From Pyrenula massariospora (taxonomy: Eukaryota > Ascomycota > Eurotiomycetes > Pyrenulales > Pyrenulaceae): a stretch of 64,000 bases of DNA. The stretch is taken from positions 744,001-808,000 of the forward strand of contig JAGFMI010000005.1 in NCBI GenBank assembly GCA_021030905.1. The letters run 5' to 3'. Of the stretch, positions 26,854-37,040 are shown piece by piece. The position numbers and the translations under genes are program-made. The notes under the pieces were generated by a model. It had not been told where the DNA came from and searched no databases. It saw nothing but the letters and a program-made list of their open reading frames with translations. Positions within the stretch are counted from its first letter, which is position 1, and the number at the start of each line of letters is the position of its first letter.

Positions 26854-27560
26854 ATGAAGATGAGGTTTTCTTCGCTACTTCTGACATTCGCCTTGCCTCT
26901 GACACTGGCCATCCCACTACCACTCGGTATGCCTATCTGCCCCTTGATTGCGTATACATATTTCGGCAGATTGTTCTACCACACTGCTACTCCCATTCCT
27001 GTCTTATGAGACGCTTTGGTTCCCAGCAGCTAATGATCAAGCTAGAGGGATTCTACGACATTGCACAATTCGAGCATGACCATGGCCAATCCAACCATAT
27101 AATTGGAGGCAGGCTGCCGAGACAAGGAGGAGGGCCGGAGAGCATTCCCTTACCGGAGCCGGATGAGGAGGGTTTGAGAGTGATCAATATTGATAAGAGA
27201 GCGGTTTTGGGCCCCGATCCTATCACATCCCCCCCGAGTCACCCTGAGCCGCCACCGAAAGGTCCCAAACCTGCGCTGGTGCCGGACCAGGGTTGGGAAG
27301 TGACTTGGATGAAGAGAGGATTTACTGATGAAGATGGGCCAAGGGAAGATATTCCAATAGATGACGATGAGGAGAAGATTGAGGTGAAGAGAGGATTTAC
27401 TGACGAGGATGGTCCGTGGGAAGATATTCCAATAGATGACGAGGATGAGAAGATGGTGGTCGGGCCCTACAAGAGAGGTGACGACCCTGATGAAGGGGAG
27501 GGGGAGACGGGCGGGGGTTGTGGGCCAAAGTGCGTTGTCTTGGAGGCGATGAAACGGTAG
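26854..27560 (+). CDS. Secreted Kex2-processed repeat-peptide (KEP-type) precursor, product unknown
   Basis: A probable propeptide of 195 residues. Exon 1 (26854-26926) encodes a signal peptide, MKMRFSSLLLTFALPLTLA; the 119-bp intron (26927-27045) has a CTAAT branch-like site 12 bp before its acceptor; exon 2 is 27046-27560. Lys-Arg pairs, the Kex2 cleavage signal, occur at IDKR, WMKR, EVKR, PYKR and at the very C-terminus (AMKR). Two of the released segments are near copies: GFTDEDGPREDIPIDD... and GFTDEDGPWEDIPIDD..., each followed by an acidic stretch; at DNA level they repeat with 75-bp spacing (27312, 27387). The last segment carries CGPKC. This is the layout of fungal KEP precursors, including peptide pheromones and dikaritin RiPPs. 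No UstYa-like or other tailoring gene is adjacent. The first-exon splice is inferred; no known family was recognised. Confidence 0.7.
27312..27470 (+). repeat. Two tandem 75/84-bp coding repeats in the peptide precursor
   Basis: Copy one starts at 27312 and copy two at 27387; the second runs 84 bp, to the next Lys-Arg codons at 27471. Each begins with codons for Lys-Arg-Gly-Phe-Thr-Asp-Glu-Asp-Gly-Pro. Differences between copies are mostly synonymous or Asp/Glu swaps in the first 16 residues, apart from an Arg-to-Trp change, which suggests selection on the peptide rather than recent duplication alone. Confidence 0.8.
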
Positions 27561-27918
27561 ATGAGTCTGTGAAGGGGGTTTTATCAGTCCCTGTGGAGGA
27601 AACCCGTTGTACAACGGTCATCCGGTCCTTTTTTATGGATTTCGGGAGCCTTGTATGTTGTCAGTGAAGCATGTCCACGCCGTGGCAGAGGCTATAAAGC
27701 GTGAAGCATTCCTTGCTTCGAAATGCAGAACCTATTTGACCCATTGCACTGACTTTTTAGATCGAGGAGTGATCATGAGATCCGAAATCAATAATGTGAT
27801 CATATGAGCGTAAGTATGTACCAAGAATCGATCTCTCTCTCTCTCTCTCTTTTTCTCTGCAACGGCAAACCCCGCCAAAGACTCAAACCATCTACGTCGC
27901 TTCCCCCGGCCGCTCTCC
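27561..27918. other. Convergent intergenic with a (TC)n microsatellite
   Basis: Gap between the peptide-precursor gene (plus) and the pectinesterase (minus). A (TC) run of about 19 bp lies at 27832-27850. No gene seen. Confidence 0.6.
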
Positions 27919-28932
27919 CTACGACAAATAACTCGTATCCACCCAACTCGAATACCCACTCCCCAAAATCGTCCCAATCCCCACCGCACTCCCCAACTTC
28001 GTCGAAAAGCTCGCCCTCGTCCCGCTCGCCCCGGCCCCCGAATTCCCATACTCTCCAAACAACACATTGCTTGTCCGCTCATCCCCTGTATTCCAAATAT
28101 GCCACCCAGCCCCGTTAATCACATTGCTCATGCTCGTGCTCTGGAACACGACCCTCGCGTACTGCGCCCACGGCCGGCCCAGATAATACGCACCCGCGGG
28201 CACGCTGTTCCCCGACTGCGCGGCCACCGTGCTCTTGTTGATGACATAATAACTAGTATCGCTCGTGCTGGGGCGGCCGTTGGCGGTAATATACCCCAGC
28301 GAGGCAGCCAGCACGCGGATATCGACGCCGTCGAACCACGCCGACGCGTGCTGGCCGAAGATGAAATCCGTCGCGCCCACGATCAGCGTCTTGGCGTACA
28401 CCTGGTACCCGTTCTGCGCCATCAGCGTGTCCTGGAAGCCGGTCAGCTGGCAGCCGTAGTAGCCCTGGTTGGTGGCGTAGGCGGACAGGGCGAGGGCCTG
28501 GGCGCCCGCCTTCCCCGCCGTGTTGGCCATGTTGACGTTGTAGAACTTGGTGTTGGGGGACCAGTTGCGGACGGTGGCGGTGGCGTCGTCGTTGGCGGCG
28601 TTGGCGAGGCCGAGGGAGTGGGTGATGGTGACCGTGTTGGAGGTGTAGGAGGAGGTGTCGGCGGTTTGGCCGTAGATGGTCAGGCTGGAGGCTTTGCGGG
28701 TCGGGATGTAGACCTGCTCGGCGTAGGTGCCGGAGTAGATGAAGATGGATTGGGCGGAGGTGGAGGATGTGCTGAGGGCGTTGACGGCGTCTTGGACCTT
28801 GCTATATGTTGCGCCGGTGCTGGAAGAGCCGACTGTGAGGGCGCCAGCAGGAGGTGTTTGGCGGGAAGCGGCATGAGAGAAAGGGGTGAAAAGGAGAGGA
28901 AGAAGAGCGAGGGAGACGGTTGGTAAGCGCAT
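27919..28932 (-). CDS. Secreted pectin methylesterase, carbohydrate esterase family 8
   Basis: Removes methyl groups from homogalacturonan in plant cell walls, outside the cell. A single exon from the ATG at 28932 gives 337 residues. Residues 1 to about 21 are a signal peptide (MRLPTVSLALLPLLFTPFSH). The CE8 right-handed beta-helix shows the expected landmarks in order: YSKVQDAVNAL, IFIYSGTYAEQVYIP, GCQLTGFQDTLM (Gln and first catalytic Asp), GATDFIFGQ (second catalytic Asp) and LGRPW (substrate-binding Arg). Length and order match fungal pectinesterases. The gene is extremely GC-rich at third codon positions, so its antisense strand is open for long stretches; that is a by-product. It supports a plant-associated or saprotrophic lifestyle. 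Confidence 0.95.
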   Translation of the reverse strand: MRLPTVSLALLPLLFTPFSHAASRQTPPAGALTVGSSSTGATYSKVQDAVNALSTSSTSAQSIFIYSGTYAEQVYIPTRKASSLTIYGQTADTSSYTSNTVTITHSLGLANAANDDATATVRNWSPNTKFYNVNMANTAGKAGAQALALSAYATNQGYYGCQLTGFQDTLMAQNGYQVYAKTLIVGATDFIFGQHASAWFDGVDIRVLAASLGYITANGRPSTSDTSYYVINKSTVAAQSGNSVPAGAYYLGRPWAQYARVVFQSTSMSNVINGAGWHIWNTGDERTSNVLFGEYGNSGAGASGTRASFSTKLGSAVGIGTILGSGYSSWVDTSYLS

Positions 28933-29779
28933 GGTTTTGGACGTGGACTGCAACGATAGGCAACCGGATGCAGGTGAAGGAAAACTTCTCTTGCGAGATA
29001 ACTTAATGCGGTACAAAAAAGAACAGTTAAGAAATCAGAAACAGAAAGAATAAGGAATCCAAGGGTTGACGACTGATGAGCGAGGACATCCCATACATAC
29101 TAACCTGGACCCATCAGTCCCTGCATCTGTTTTGCCTCTCAAATGCAGGTCAATATCTTCAGCGGGCCAAAGGACCTCAAAGGCGGCCAGAAACATATTG
29201 AACATGTAATCTCCACCGGGTCGAAGAGGTGCAGTAATCATAGAAGTGTGGGGTGCAGTTAGCCGGCGCGGTAGTTTGTATGAAACATCAGCATCCCGGC
29301 ATTGGCCATCTACGGCAATCCTTCATAAAACAAACTCCGATACGTGGAAACAGATCAAGCATTGATCGAAGCTTTCCCTGCTTGTTTCCCCGACAGGTCT
29401 AGTCGATAGCCCTGCGGTATCGGATCAGAGGTTGGGATATTTGCACGAATGAGGGTGTGGATACGCCACGAAGATCATTTTGGATTTGATGGACTACCAA
29501 GAACGGTCGCATACCATTTTCGGGAAAGTCGCGGATCATTCTGAAGGCATTTGCAGCTCTTCTCTACTGCATTGAATTAGAAGAGGGATCTTTCCACCGC
29601 CTACAAAGCTTCGGTGGCACGTGTCGTACGAACGAGGCAGAGTTGATCATATTAAAAGGCTGGTCGCAAATGTTGATAGTACCATCCCCGAGAGTTGAAA
29701 AAGAGACACACGAGTCACTCCTTGTCACGGCATGTCCAAAATGGTGAAAATGGGGAATTTATGAACGCTACTCAAAATG
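28933..29779. other. Intergenic: pectinesterase promoter and AKR1 3' region
   Basis: About 850 bp. No gene, repeat or structured site recognised. Confidence 0.5.
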
Positions 29780-32211
29780 TTATACAGCTTCTTCGCCAAC
29801 CGTACCCGCGTCTCCTGCAACGCTCCTATACACCATATCTCCACTTCCACGGGTCCTGGTCCTTAAAGGCGCATCGTATAATCTTGTGTAGTCAATAATT
29901 TCTCCATCCAGCATGCCTGTACCAGATGACTTGCGTCCAAAGTAGGGCTCTGGCTCGCAGAAGAAATCCTTGCAATTGGTAATTACTCCACGGGAAAATA
30001 CATTTTTGCGAGCTCTTCGCCGATCTGCTAGACCGTCCGATGCCGTCGCCATGAAGGTATCGAGCCCGAGAAGTTTCTTCCACTGCGCGAAGCAACCTTC
30101 TTTCCTGCGGATTGTTGTATGTGGACTTGCTGTTGCTGCAGGATTGGGACCCATCCCAGCGGAAGACAGGCCACCAGCCTCGAACGACGTTGCCCCGGTC
30201 GTGATTGCGGACGTCATCGCATGCGATGCTGGCCCGGGCAGGTTGTGCTCGATTGAATGGCTCTTCATATTTTCGAAAGTTGTCTGATTGCGGGAGATTT
30301 GCACCAGTTGAACCACCAAGAGCATAGTCACCCAAACAAGTTGGAGCGTTGTCCAACCAGTAAGCACCCAGGTCCATGTATCTCGAAGAATTAAACCACA
30401 GAAGGAGTCATTTAGTATATTACATGAGGTGGTAGTAGGCTCCGGTAATAATTCCATATCTGATGAAAGGTGAGACGGTCAAGCTTAGAAAGTAGAGATG
30501 GGAATAGCTTACAAGCCAATACTAATCGTACAAAAAGAAGGATACCAAATTCCATGCATAAGACATAGAAGAAGAAATGTCGATGATTACTTGTACCCAC
30601 ACAATTGTTGATCCAGGGACAATGACTGCCTTCCTGTTAGCCGTGACTTGCCTTAGGAATGAAATACGTACTGATCATGCTTTGCGACACACCGATCACA
30701 ACGCCTGCAATGCTTGCTACGTAAAGGTTTCCGAATCATACAATGCATACAAAAATTGTTTTCGTCGAATTTCCAAAGCTTAAAAAGTTCCTCAACAGTG
30801 GCTTTTTGCTGATGTCTGCTTGGAATCTTGGGTACATAACCTGGGTCTTCAAGAAGAGCGGTCGCATAAAAGTAGGATGTAAGTCCGTAGAAGACCGCGA
30901 ATAGAATGTTTAGTATGGGATGGAATGCAAATGTTACTATAACGTGTCAGTATTTGAAAAAGGCTTCCAGATTCATATGACAAACGTGGAAGTATGGCAT
31001 AAGCCCATCTCGCACCAACCCAAAATAGGGATCCTGCAAATACACCTGCTAGGAAAGGCTTTGAACGGTCAGTAAGGAATAAGCGGTCCGGATGCAACAG
31101 CGTACCGTTCGATGCAAATTTCTATACTCGTGAACGCACCATTGGCATGCTTGCCCTGCTAACCATTGCAGACCCGCTGCTGTCACTAGTGCGACTGGGA
31201 CGGCAGCAAATATGACCATTTTGCTAAGAATCGTAAACTCAATCAGAAGGCAGAGGAATGGCCAAAGGAAGAAGAATTTCCCCATTGCACTTTTACTCCG
31301 TACGAAGGAGGAAAGACCAAGAGGAAGAATTCTTGGGTTGCCGTCCTCATCGTAACCACATTCGTCTAATGCGCGGTGATATATCCGTGTAGACTTCATC
31401 TCCTCTGCCACTATCGGTGGTGTCTTCCCTTCATGTGTCTCTGCCGAGCGGTCTGCCCCGTATTCCACAATTTTCTGGATGCATGGCTGCGAGCCTCTCA
31501 CAAGCGACCAATGCAACGCTGTCAGTCCTTTTTCGTCTGTTGCATTTGGATTTGCACCCCATCGAAGAAGTAGGTCCACACATGCCGGTACGCCTTTGTA
31601 GGCAGCCCACATGAGGCTCGTATGACCTTGAGGATCTGTGACGTCTACCGGGATGTCTTGGTGTAAGAGGAGGACCAAAATGAAGGCATTCCCGTCAATT
31701 GTAGCGAGATGTAAAATATTGAAACCTTGCGAGTCGACCAGAAGTGGGTCAGCACCTCTTTGAAGCAGCAGATGCACAACGTAGTAATGACATCGTTGCG
31801 CCGCCCACATGGCAGGCGTAGCGACAGATTCACCGCCTCTTGCATTGACATCGGCGCCAGCGTCGAGGAGGAACTTGCAGACTGCATACTGGTTGTTGAT
31901 CGCAGCCCACTGAAGAATGTCAGCCGACAGAAGATAAGGCTATATAAGAGTTCACTCACATGTAGAGGTGTTATACCCTCTTCGTCCTTGTAAGTTGCGT
32001 CGAAACTGCTGCTATCGAAAAGTTTTTGGATCGACCCAAGATCCCCTGTACGAGCATATTGCATCAGGTCGTCACCCCCTGGAGCCGACTTCTTCCCATT
32101 ACCGGAGACATTTGTAAGCTCGACAGCTTCTGACGACGGTTTTGGCGACGCCCGGGGCCTTGAGTTCAGGGCGAGTGTCTCAGTAGTTTGCGTCGTGGTT
32201 GGGGCGGCCAT
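29780..32211 (-). CDS. AKR1: Ankyrin-repeat DHHC palmitoyltransferase Akr1-like
   Basis: Golgi/endomembrane S-acyltransferase that palmitoylates cytosolic targets such as type I casein kinases. Six exons: 32211-31960, 31909-31106, 31058-30986, 30936-30672, 30625-30513 and 30459-29780, with introns of 46-53 bp; the phases close to 728 residues, as expected for Akr1. Ankyrin repeats run from about residue 70 to 270 (for example [39 protein letters not shown]). Membrane segments follow, then the Cys-rich domain ([20 protein letters not shown]) and the catalytic [12 protein letters not shown], whose DHHC tetrad is split by the fourth intron. A final TM segment ([16 protein letters not shown]) leads to a soluble tail. 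I chose the ATG at 32211; an in-frame GTG lies 33 bp upstream. Confidence 0.94.
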
Positions 32212-32869
32212 GGCTAAAGATCCATACTCGAGCGGACCAGGCACCCTAGGAGGGAGTCTGAAGAAGATTTGAATGCCTCATTTGATCTATCTAAACGATG
32301 AGACACGCATGAGGAGCGACATGAGGAACGTATTCAAGATCATCTCGCGAGGGCAAGAGTTCAGCGCAAGCCTGAAGGCGAAGCCCTGTCAGCCGTCATC
32401 CTCACCTTACAAGGTTTAGCCGCGGCGGTGCAGGTCCCTGCAAATCTCGGGCATACAGGTCCCCTTTGCTTATGGTGGACGAAGGTAATCATCACTGTTT
32501 CTACAATTTTTGTATGCATTTTGTGGATGTGAGCTTTGTCCAGACCATTGCCTAGATCTGAGTCTGGCGCAAAGTTTTTTCCAGTTGGCTCTTCTCAAAG
32601 TGTAGATCAATGGTCAATGAATAATATCTTCTCGCCCTAGGCGCAGAAAATTTTTTCTACGTCATAATACGTCTTTGTACAGGAAACGATATATTTGGTC
32701 TTTGTACCTTTTCATAAACTTGTTATTAGTGTACTTGTGAAATCCCCTTTATGAAGACATTTGACCTATGCAGCATCACAAGACATAGTATTCTTAGAAG
32801 GGAACTCCGAACTTTTACGCCACGCAGTAGAACACGAACAAGATGCTTCCCATATTAAGCTATGAATCG
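32212..32869. other. Intergenic: AKR1 promoter and 3' end of cyclin gene
   Basis: AT-rich around 32600-32800. No gene seen. Confidence 0.5.
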
Positions 32870-33889
32870 TTAAAAAGGTACCGACACATCCGCTGGCGCC
32901 GGTCGAGAAGGCAATGCTGAAGAAGCCTTCCGCTTCTCTCGATGACTGGGGAGTTTTGGCTCAATGGGCGAAGTAGTTTCGAGAACGGAATGACCATTCC
33001 TGAGAGAGACTGCTTCGCTTTGGAGGATTTCTTGATCTACCTTGAGCTCAAAATCCGTAAGGAAACAAAAGCTGATCTCCAATCTCCCAAGTTCCGTCTC
33101 GGAGACTCCGCCAACCTTTGCAAATCTACTATGCGGGTAGCTCAGATCTTCAATGGCTTTCATGGCAACCCGAAGACTCGCTAGCAGCAGACGATGGACG
33201 TTCCGTGGTGTGAGAGGGAGAATGCGCTCCGCAACCACGAGCCGGTCGATGTAATGACTAGCTGTTAGGTACACCGCTGTTGACATGGGACAATATCGGT
33301 GGAGGCGCAAGAGATAGTCTTCTGTTGCGATCGGTGGCGGCTTTTTGGAGAAGAATTTACGTGCCAGCGCTCCGTGCTGGACGTGTAAAGGCTCAGCATT
33401 GGCACCGATAATGTTAATCGGTTCAAAATGGTGAGCCTCAGGACTGCCGATGGCAGATTTTGTAAAAGGAACACCATCAATGTGCTCGTGGATATCGGAA
33501 GGCAGAGCAAAGCGCGGCGGTAAAGTCTCTTTGGTGGTTGAGGTTCTATTCCCCTCCTTCACGGCAGAGCCCTCCGCCCAGTGGGCCGTGTCATCAATGC
33601 CTGAGCGGGGCGGTGGCGTTGGTGGTACATCACCAGTGAATTTGACAATGGTGTCGACGTTGCCGCAGAAGAGCTTCAAGGCGGCCAGAGGAGACAGTTC
33701 AAAGATGTCAATCTTTTCCGGGATCGCTCCAGTGTCTACGGGTGGCGACTTGATAGAAGGCTGTATCCCAGGATCCTTGGCAGGGTCCGGTGCTTGCGGT
33801 AGCGGAGGATGGGGCGAAGACGAGTAAATGGGTCCTCCAGGCGTTGGATCCTGGTCAGCATTGTTATTGTTTGTGTCGGACTCGCTCAT
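32870..33889 (-). CDS. Pho80-like cyclin (CDK regulatory subunit)
   Basis: A Pho80/PCL-family cyclin expected to partner a Pho85-type kinase in nutrient (phosphate) signalling in the nucleus/cytoplasm. Single exon, 339 residues. The first 170 residues are Pro/Ser/Thr-rich and disordered, with short conserved stretches (FELSPLAALKLFCGN). The cyclin box spans about residues 195-285: DYLLRLHRYCPMSTAVYLTA, YIDRLVVAERILPLTPRNVH, RLLLASLRVAMKAIEDL and NLEISFCFLTDFEL-like sequence (here RLEISFCFLTDFEL). The tail is basic. Length is within the range of filamentous-fungal Pho80 relatives. Which PCL subgroup it belongs to cannot be settled by eye. Confidence 0.88.
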   Translation of the reverse strand: MSESDTNNNNADQDPTPGGPIYSSSPHPPLPQAPDPAKDPGIQPSIKSPPVDTGAIPEKIDIFELSPLAALKLFCGNVDTIVKFTGDVPPTPPPRSGIDDTAHWAEGSAVKEGNRTSTTKETLPPRFALPSDIHEHIDGVPFTKSAIGSPEAHHFEPINIIGANAEPLHVQHGALARKFFSKKPPPIATEDYLLRLHRYCPMSTAVYLTASHYIDRLVVAERILPLTPRNVHRLLLASLRVAMKAIEDLSYPHSRFAKVGGVSETELGRLEISFCFLTDFELKVDQEILQSEAVSLRNGHSVLETTSPIEPKLPSHREKRKASSALPSRPAPADVSVPF

Positions 33890-35975
33890 GGCGACCTGGT
33901 CACGTTGTGTAACAAGACTCGGGAAGGATTTAGGCCCCAGGACAGGCCGGCTGAGACACGCTGAAATGAAGGTTGATGGCCGTAGCTCGTCATCAAGAGC
34001 ATCTTATTCGTGCCTCGAAGTAGGATACACGCCTAGATGTCATGCAGTAAACATCTTCACCACCCAGCTAATCAACCTGGTGTTTGCGGATTTAATCTTA
34101 AGCTTCTATGCAATGTGCTGTCTGCAGCTTCCCAACGCTGATGACCACAACACCTGAGCTGACTAACTTAAACGAGTTGTGAGGACGTAAAGACCCCAAC
34201 AGGATTCCTTTGCAGAGGTCAAGGGCAATAATTTGAAATGCAGTCAGCGTGGAAGCTAGTTCGTGCGGCCAATGAAGACGACTGTTGGTGGGGTCGACCG
34301 AGAGCCTTGATTCAACTTCAGAATGAGATGACTTGCAGCAGCCTGCTCATCTGTCAGGGACGAGTCTACAGCAGACCAAGCTCGGTCTTGAAACGCCTTC
34401 TCTGGTCGTGATGATCGAATGATGGATCGATCGACCGGCAGAGTCCTCGTTAGTGCTAGCTTTGAGAGGCGCGGAAGCAACCGCGCCATCCACCAACCTT
34501 GCCGAGCGGTCGCCTCTTTTCGCCCTGACTGTGCGACCCTGCTATGTTTGGTGTCTGTGTACCGTTTCTGGTAACCGCTCGCCCGCACATCTCGAAACTC
34601 ATCGCCGTCCAACGAGATCTGCGTCAAATTGATCGTACCCAGCATTCAGAAGAAGCACATGGTTGCGTATTTCGTGTCTTCCATCCCAGCAACGTCGCAT
34701 ACCGTTCGCGCGCCTGCCCCCAACGCACCATCATGCGCCACGACACGTGCGCCACACGTCAGCGCCACGCCAGGCTGGGAAGGTCTCCCGGCGACGCGGG
34801 CCCCCCATCAGCAACCGCTCCCTCTTTTCTCACCACCTACTTCATGCTTCGCCCAAGAGCCTCATGCTAGGCACAGGATCCTATCCAACGTTAATGCCCT
34901 TGATCGCTCTCAAAATCTGAGAGTCCAACCTATTGTGTGATAATGGCCCCTCTTGAACACCATCACACGCCCCACAAAGCCGTGTTTCTGACGAATGGGA
35001 GCCACTGGCTCCCGATACAAGGGCTCATGGCAGCTGAATACCAGACACCTTGGACTCTGATGCTGTCCTGCTTATCTGCGTCTGGCGTTGACGCCGCTGA
35101 TTCACATGCAAAAGCTTACTTACTAACCCCAAGAGCTAAGCAGGAACGTTAGGCTGACTTGACGCTGGGAGGACGTGACGCTCCAACCAGCCTGAGACAT
35201 AGGTCAGGTCTCTCCAGAAATTGGAACACTCGCTCTACCAGCCTCCTCTTCGGCCATCACGTCGGACAACGGGCCTAAATTGAAGAGCGGGTGGTTGTGG
35301 CCTGGTGCAAATCGGTGTTCCGCCCCAAATAAGTACTTCTTTGCACAGCCTTGCTGCAGCCTTGTAGCCTGAACGGGACGAATTCCAGACAACGCTTTGG
35401 GAACGTCCTCCCTGAAATGAACAGTTGACTAGGCTGCAATCACACTGGTCTCATGATACAACGCCCTATTCGCCTCCCTGCCCCCCTCTACACCTTAGAT
35501 CCGCCGTGCATCGGACAAGCATCCATTAGACAAACTCTTAACATTCTTATTTTCCCATTGATTGAAATGCTTCAGATCAAAATTCACGTCATGATTTCAA
35601 GGTCCATGGAGCCTCATTCGTTTCTGATGCCACTTCGTATCTCTTAAGCATTCATCTTCAGTGCTCTGAAGTTGACGTTCACTAGCCCTCCTACTTTCTC
35701 TTTGATACGTCCCAAAGCCAGCTCTCTCACCATACGTTGCCAAATATTCCATCCAAGTCGAAAGACAATTCGAATCCTTTCCCTCCATTCCGGACCCCCG
35801 AAATTCATACGACTGCGATATCTAGTGTTTCTTTTGGATGTGCAGACGTGATATCTGGGTGAACGCATACACAACACGACGTCTGATTCCTCGCGAGCAT
35901 TGGGTTCTGTGCAGACATAGTTCACGCGGCCGACCTTGTCACAGGTCTTGGACGAACGATTTGGGTACTTTCGAC
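33890..35975. other. 2.1-kb gene-poor stretch
   Basis: Promoter side of both the cyclin gene (minus) and the Arg-rich protein gene (plus). Several frames of 60-130 codons exist on both strands, but none shows a domain, signal peptide or convincing splice. A GC-rich patch lies around 34700-34860. It may simply be a long divergent promoter, or may hold an unrecognised non-coding transcript. Confidence 0.45.
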
Positions 35976-37040
35976 ATGTCACCTCCCCGTCGACGTTCTT
36001 CTGAGGAGCTTCGCCCCGTGAGCCCCATAATTGAGGAGTCCGAACCTATCATTGTCCAGACTACGCCCGATGATGAGGGCTCCAGACGCCGATCGCGGGA
36101 GTTGAAGGTGGGCCTCGAGCTGCTCAACCCTTTCAAGAAGAAGCAGGTTCGAATTGTCGACAAACGTCCTGAGTCTTCTTCTCGGCATGCAGAGAGTGAT
36201 GCAGAGACTATTGATCTGCGAACAGGACCACCTCGCGCTCGACGGTCACCACCATTGATGTCCGGAGCTAGATCTCCTCACGGCTCTCCTATTCGACCAG
36301 TCCAAGCTCCAAGCCCTCCGTCACCAAGTCTTCCACGACAACCTCGTGTTGAATATGTTCTTCCTCGAGAAGGGGTATCTCCTGAGCACGAACGCAGATT
36401 TACGATGCCACATAGACAACCGAGCCGAAGCCTTGGGAGTTCATCTCCCCGATCTGGGTCTGGCGAAGAACGTGTGCTCATCGATCCCGACCACGACGAG
36501 ACGCTTAATCGCCTCGAAGCGGAAACAAGGCGTGCGAGACGATCAGCATCAAGGGAAAGGCATCTCCGTCGTGAAGCCCAGTTACGAGCTTATAGGGCGG
36601 AAGCGGAAGCCAGAATTGAGAAAGATCGAAGACGTGAGGCGGAACGGCGATCTCGCAGGGCTGAAATAGAGATTGATCTTGCTGAAGAGCGCCGTATGCT
36701 TGCTCGTCGAGAAGCAGACCGAGCGAGAGAGCGATCTCAAGAACGAAGGAGACGTCTTCTAGAACGAGAGCGGGAGCTACTTGTTACAGACCGGCGGCGG
36801 GATGAGCTCCTCTCCAATCGGCTCGCAGATCTAGATTTGCTTCGGCCTCGACACAGTCCAGAGCGCGTGGAAGACTTGAGACGGGACATGGGCGATCCCG
36901 GATCTCGGCTGATTCTTGAAGCTCAGGAGAGTCTACGCCGGGAAAGAGACAGGGAAAGAGACAGAGAATTCCGGAGCCGGGGGTCGGGTCGGATTATTCT
37001 GGACGATGACGAGTTCAGATCTGGTCCTCGATGGCGTTAG
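35976..37040 (+). CDS. Arg/Glu-rich coiled-coil protein, function unknown
   Basis: Single exon of 354 residues from ATG 35976 (MSPPRRRSSEELRPVSPI); an in-frame ATG at 35838 would add 46 residues. The first 180 residues are Ser/Pro/Arg-rich and disordered, with many SP motifs and a short conserved-looking LELLNPFKKKQVRIVDKRP. From about residue 195 a long charged helix begins (ETRRARRSASRERHLRREAQ, ERRSRRAEIEIDLAEERRML), a predicted single alpha-helix or coiled coil, ending in RERDRERDREF and an acidic IILDDDEFRSG tail. RS/RE/RD composition recalls splicing-associated proteins, but no RRM or other domain is present, so I assign no function. It is flanked by long gaps on both sides. Confidence 0.7.
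   Translation: MSPPRRRSSEELRPVSPIIEESEPIIVQTTPDDEGSRRRSRELKVGLELLNPFKKKQVRIVDKRPESSSRHAESDAETIDLRTGPPRARRSPPLMSGARSPHGSPIRPVQAPSPPSPSLPRQPRVEYVLPREGVSPEHERRFTMPHRQPSRSLGSSSPRSGSGEERVLIDPDHDETLNRLEAETRRARRSASRERHLRREAQLRAYRAEAEARIEKDRRREAERRSRRAEIEIDLAEERRMLARREADRARERSQERRRRLLERERELLVTDRRRDELLSNRLADLDLLRPRHSPERVEDLRRDMGDPGSRLILEAQESLRRERDRERDREFRSRGSGRIILDDDEFRSGPRWR

Noticed and set aside
28099-28926. 275-codon plus-strand frame opposite the pectinesterase
   Set aside because: Gly/Val/Arg low-complexity shadow of a GC3-biased gene with clear CE8 motifs on the minus strand.
34256-34645. 129-codon minus-strand frame in the 2-kb gap
   Set aside because: Mixed composition without motifs; overlapping frames on the other strand are equally open.
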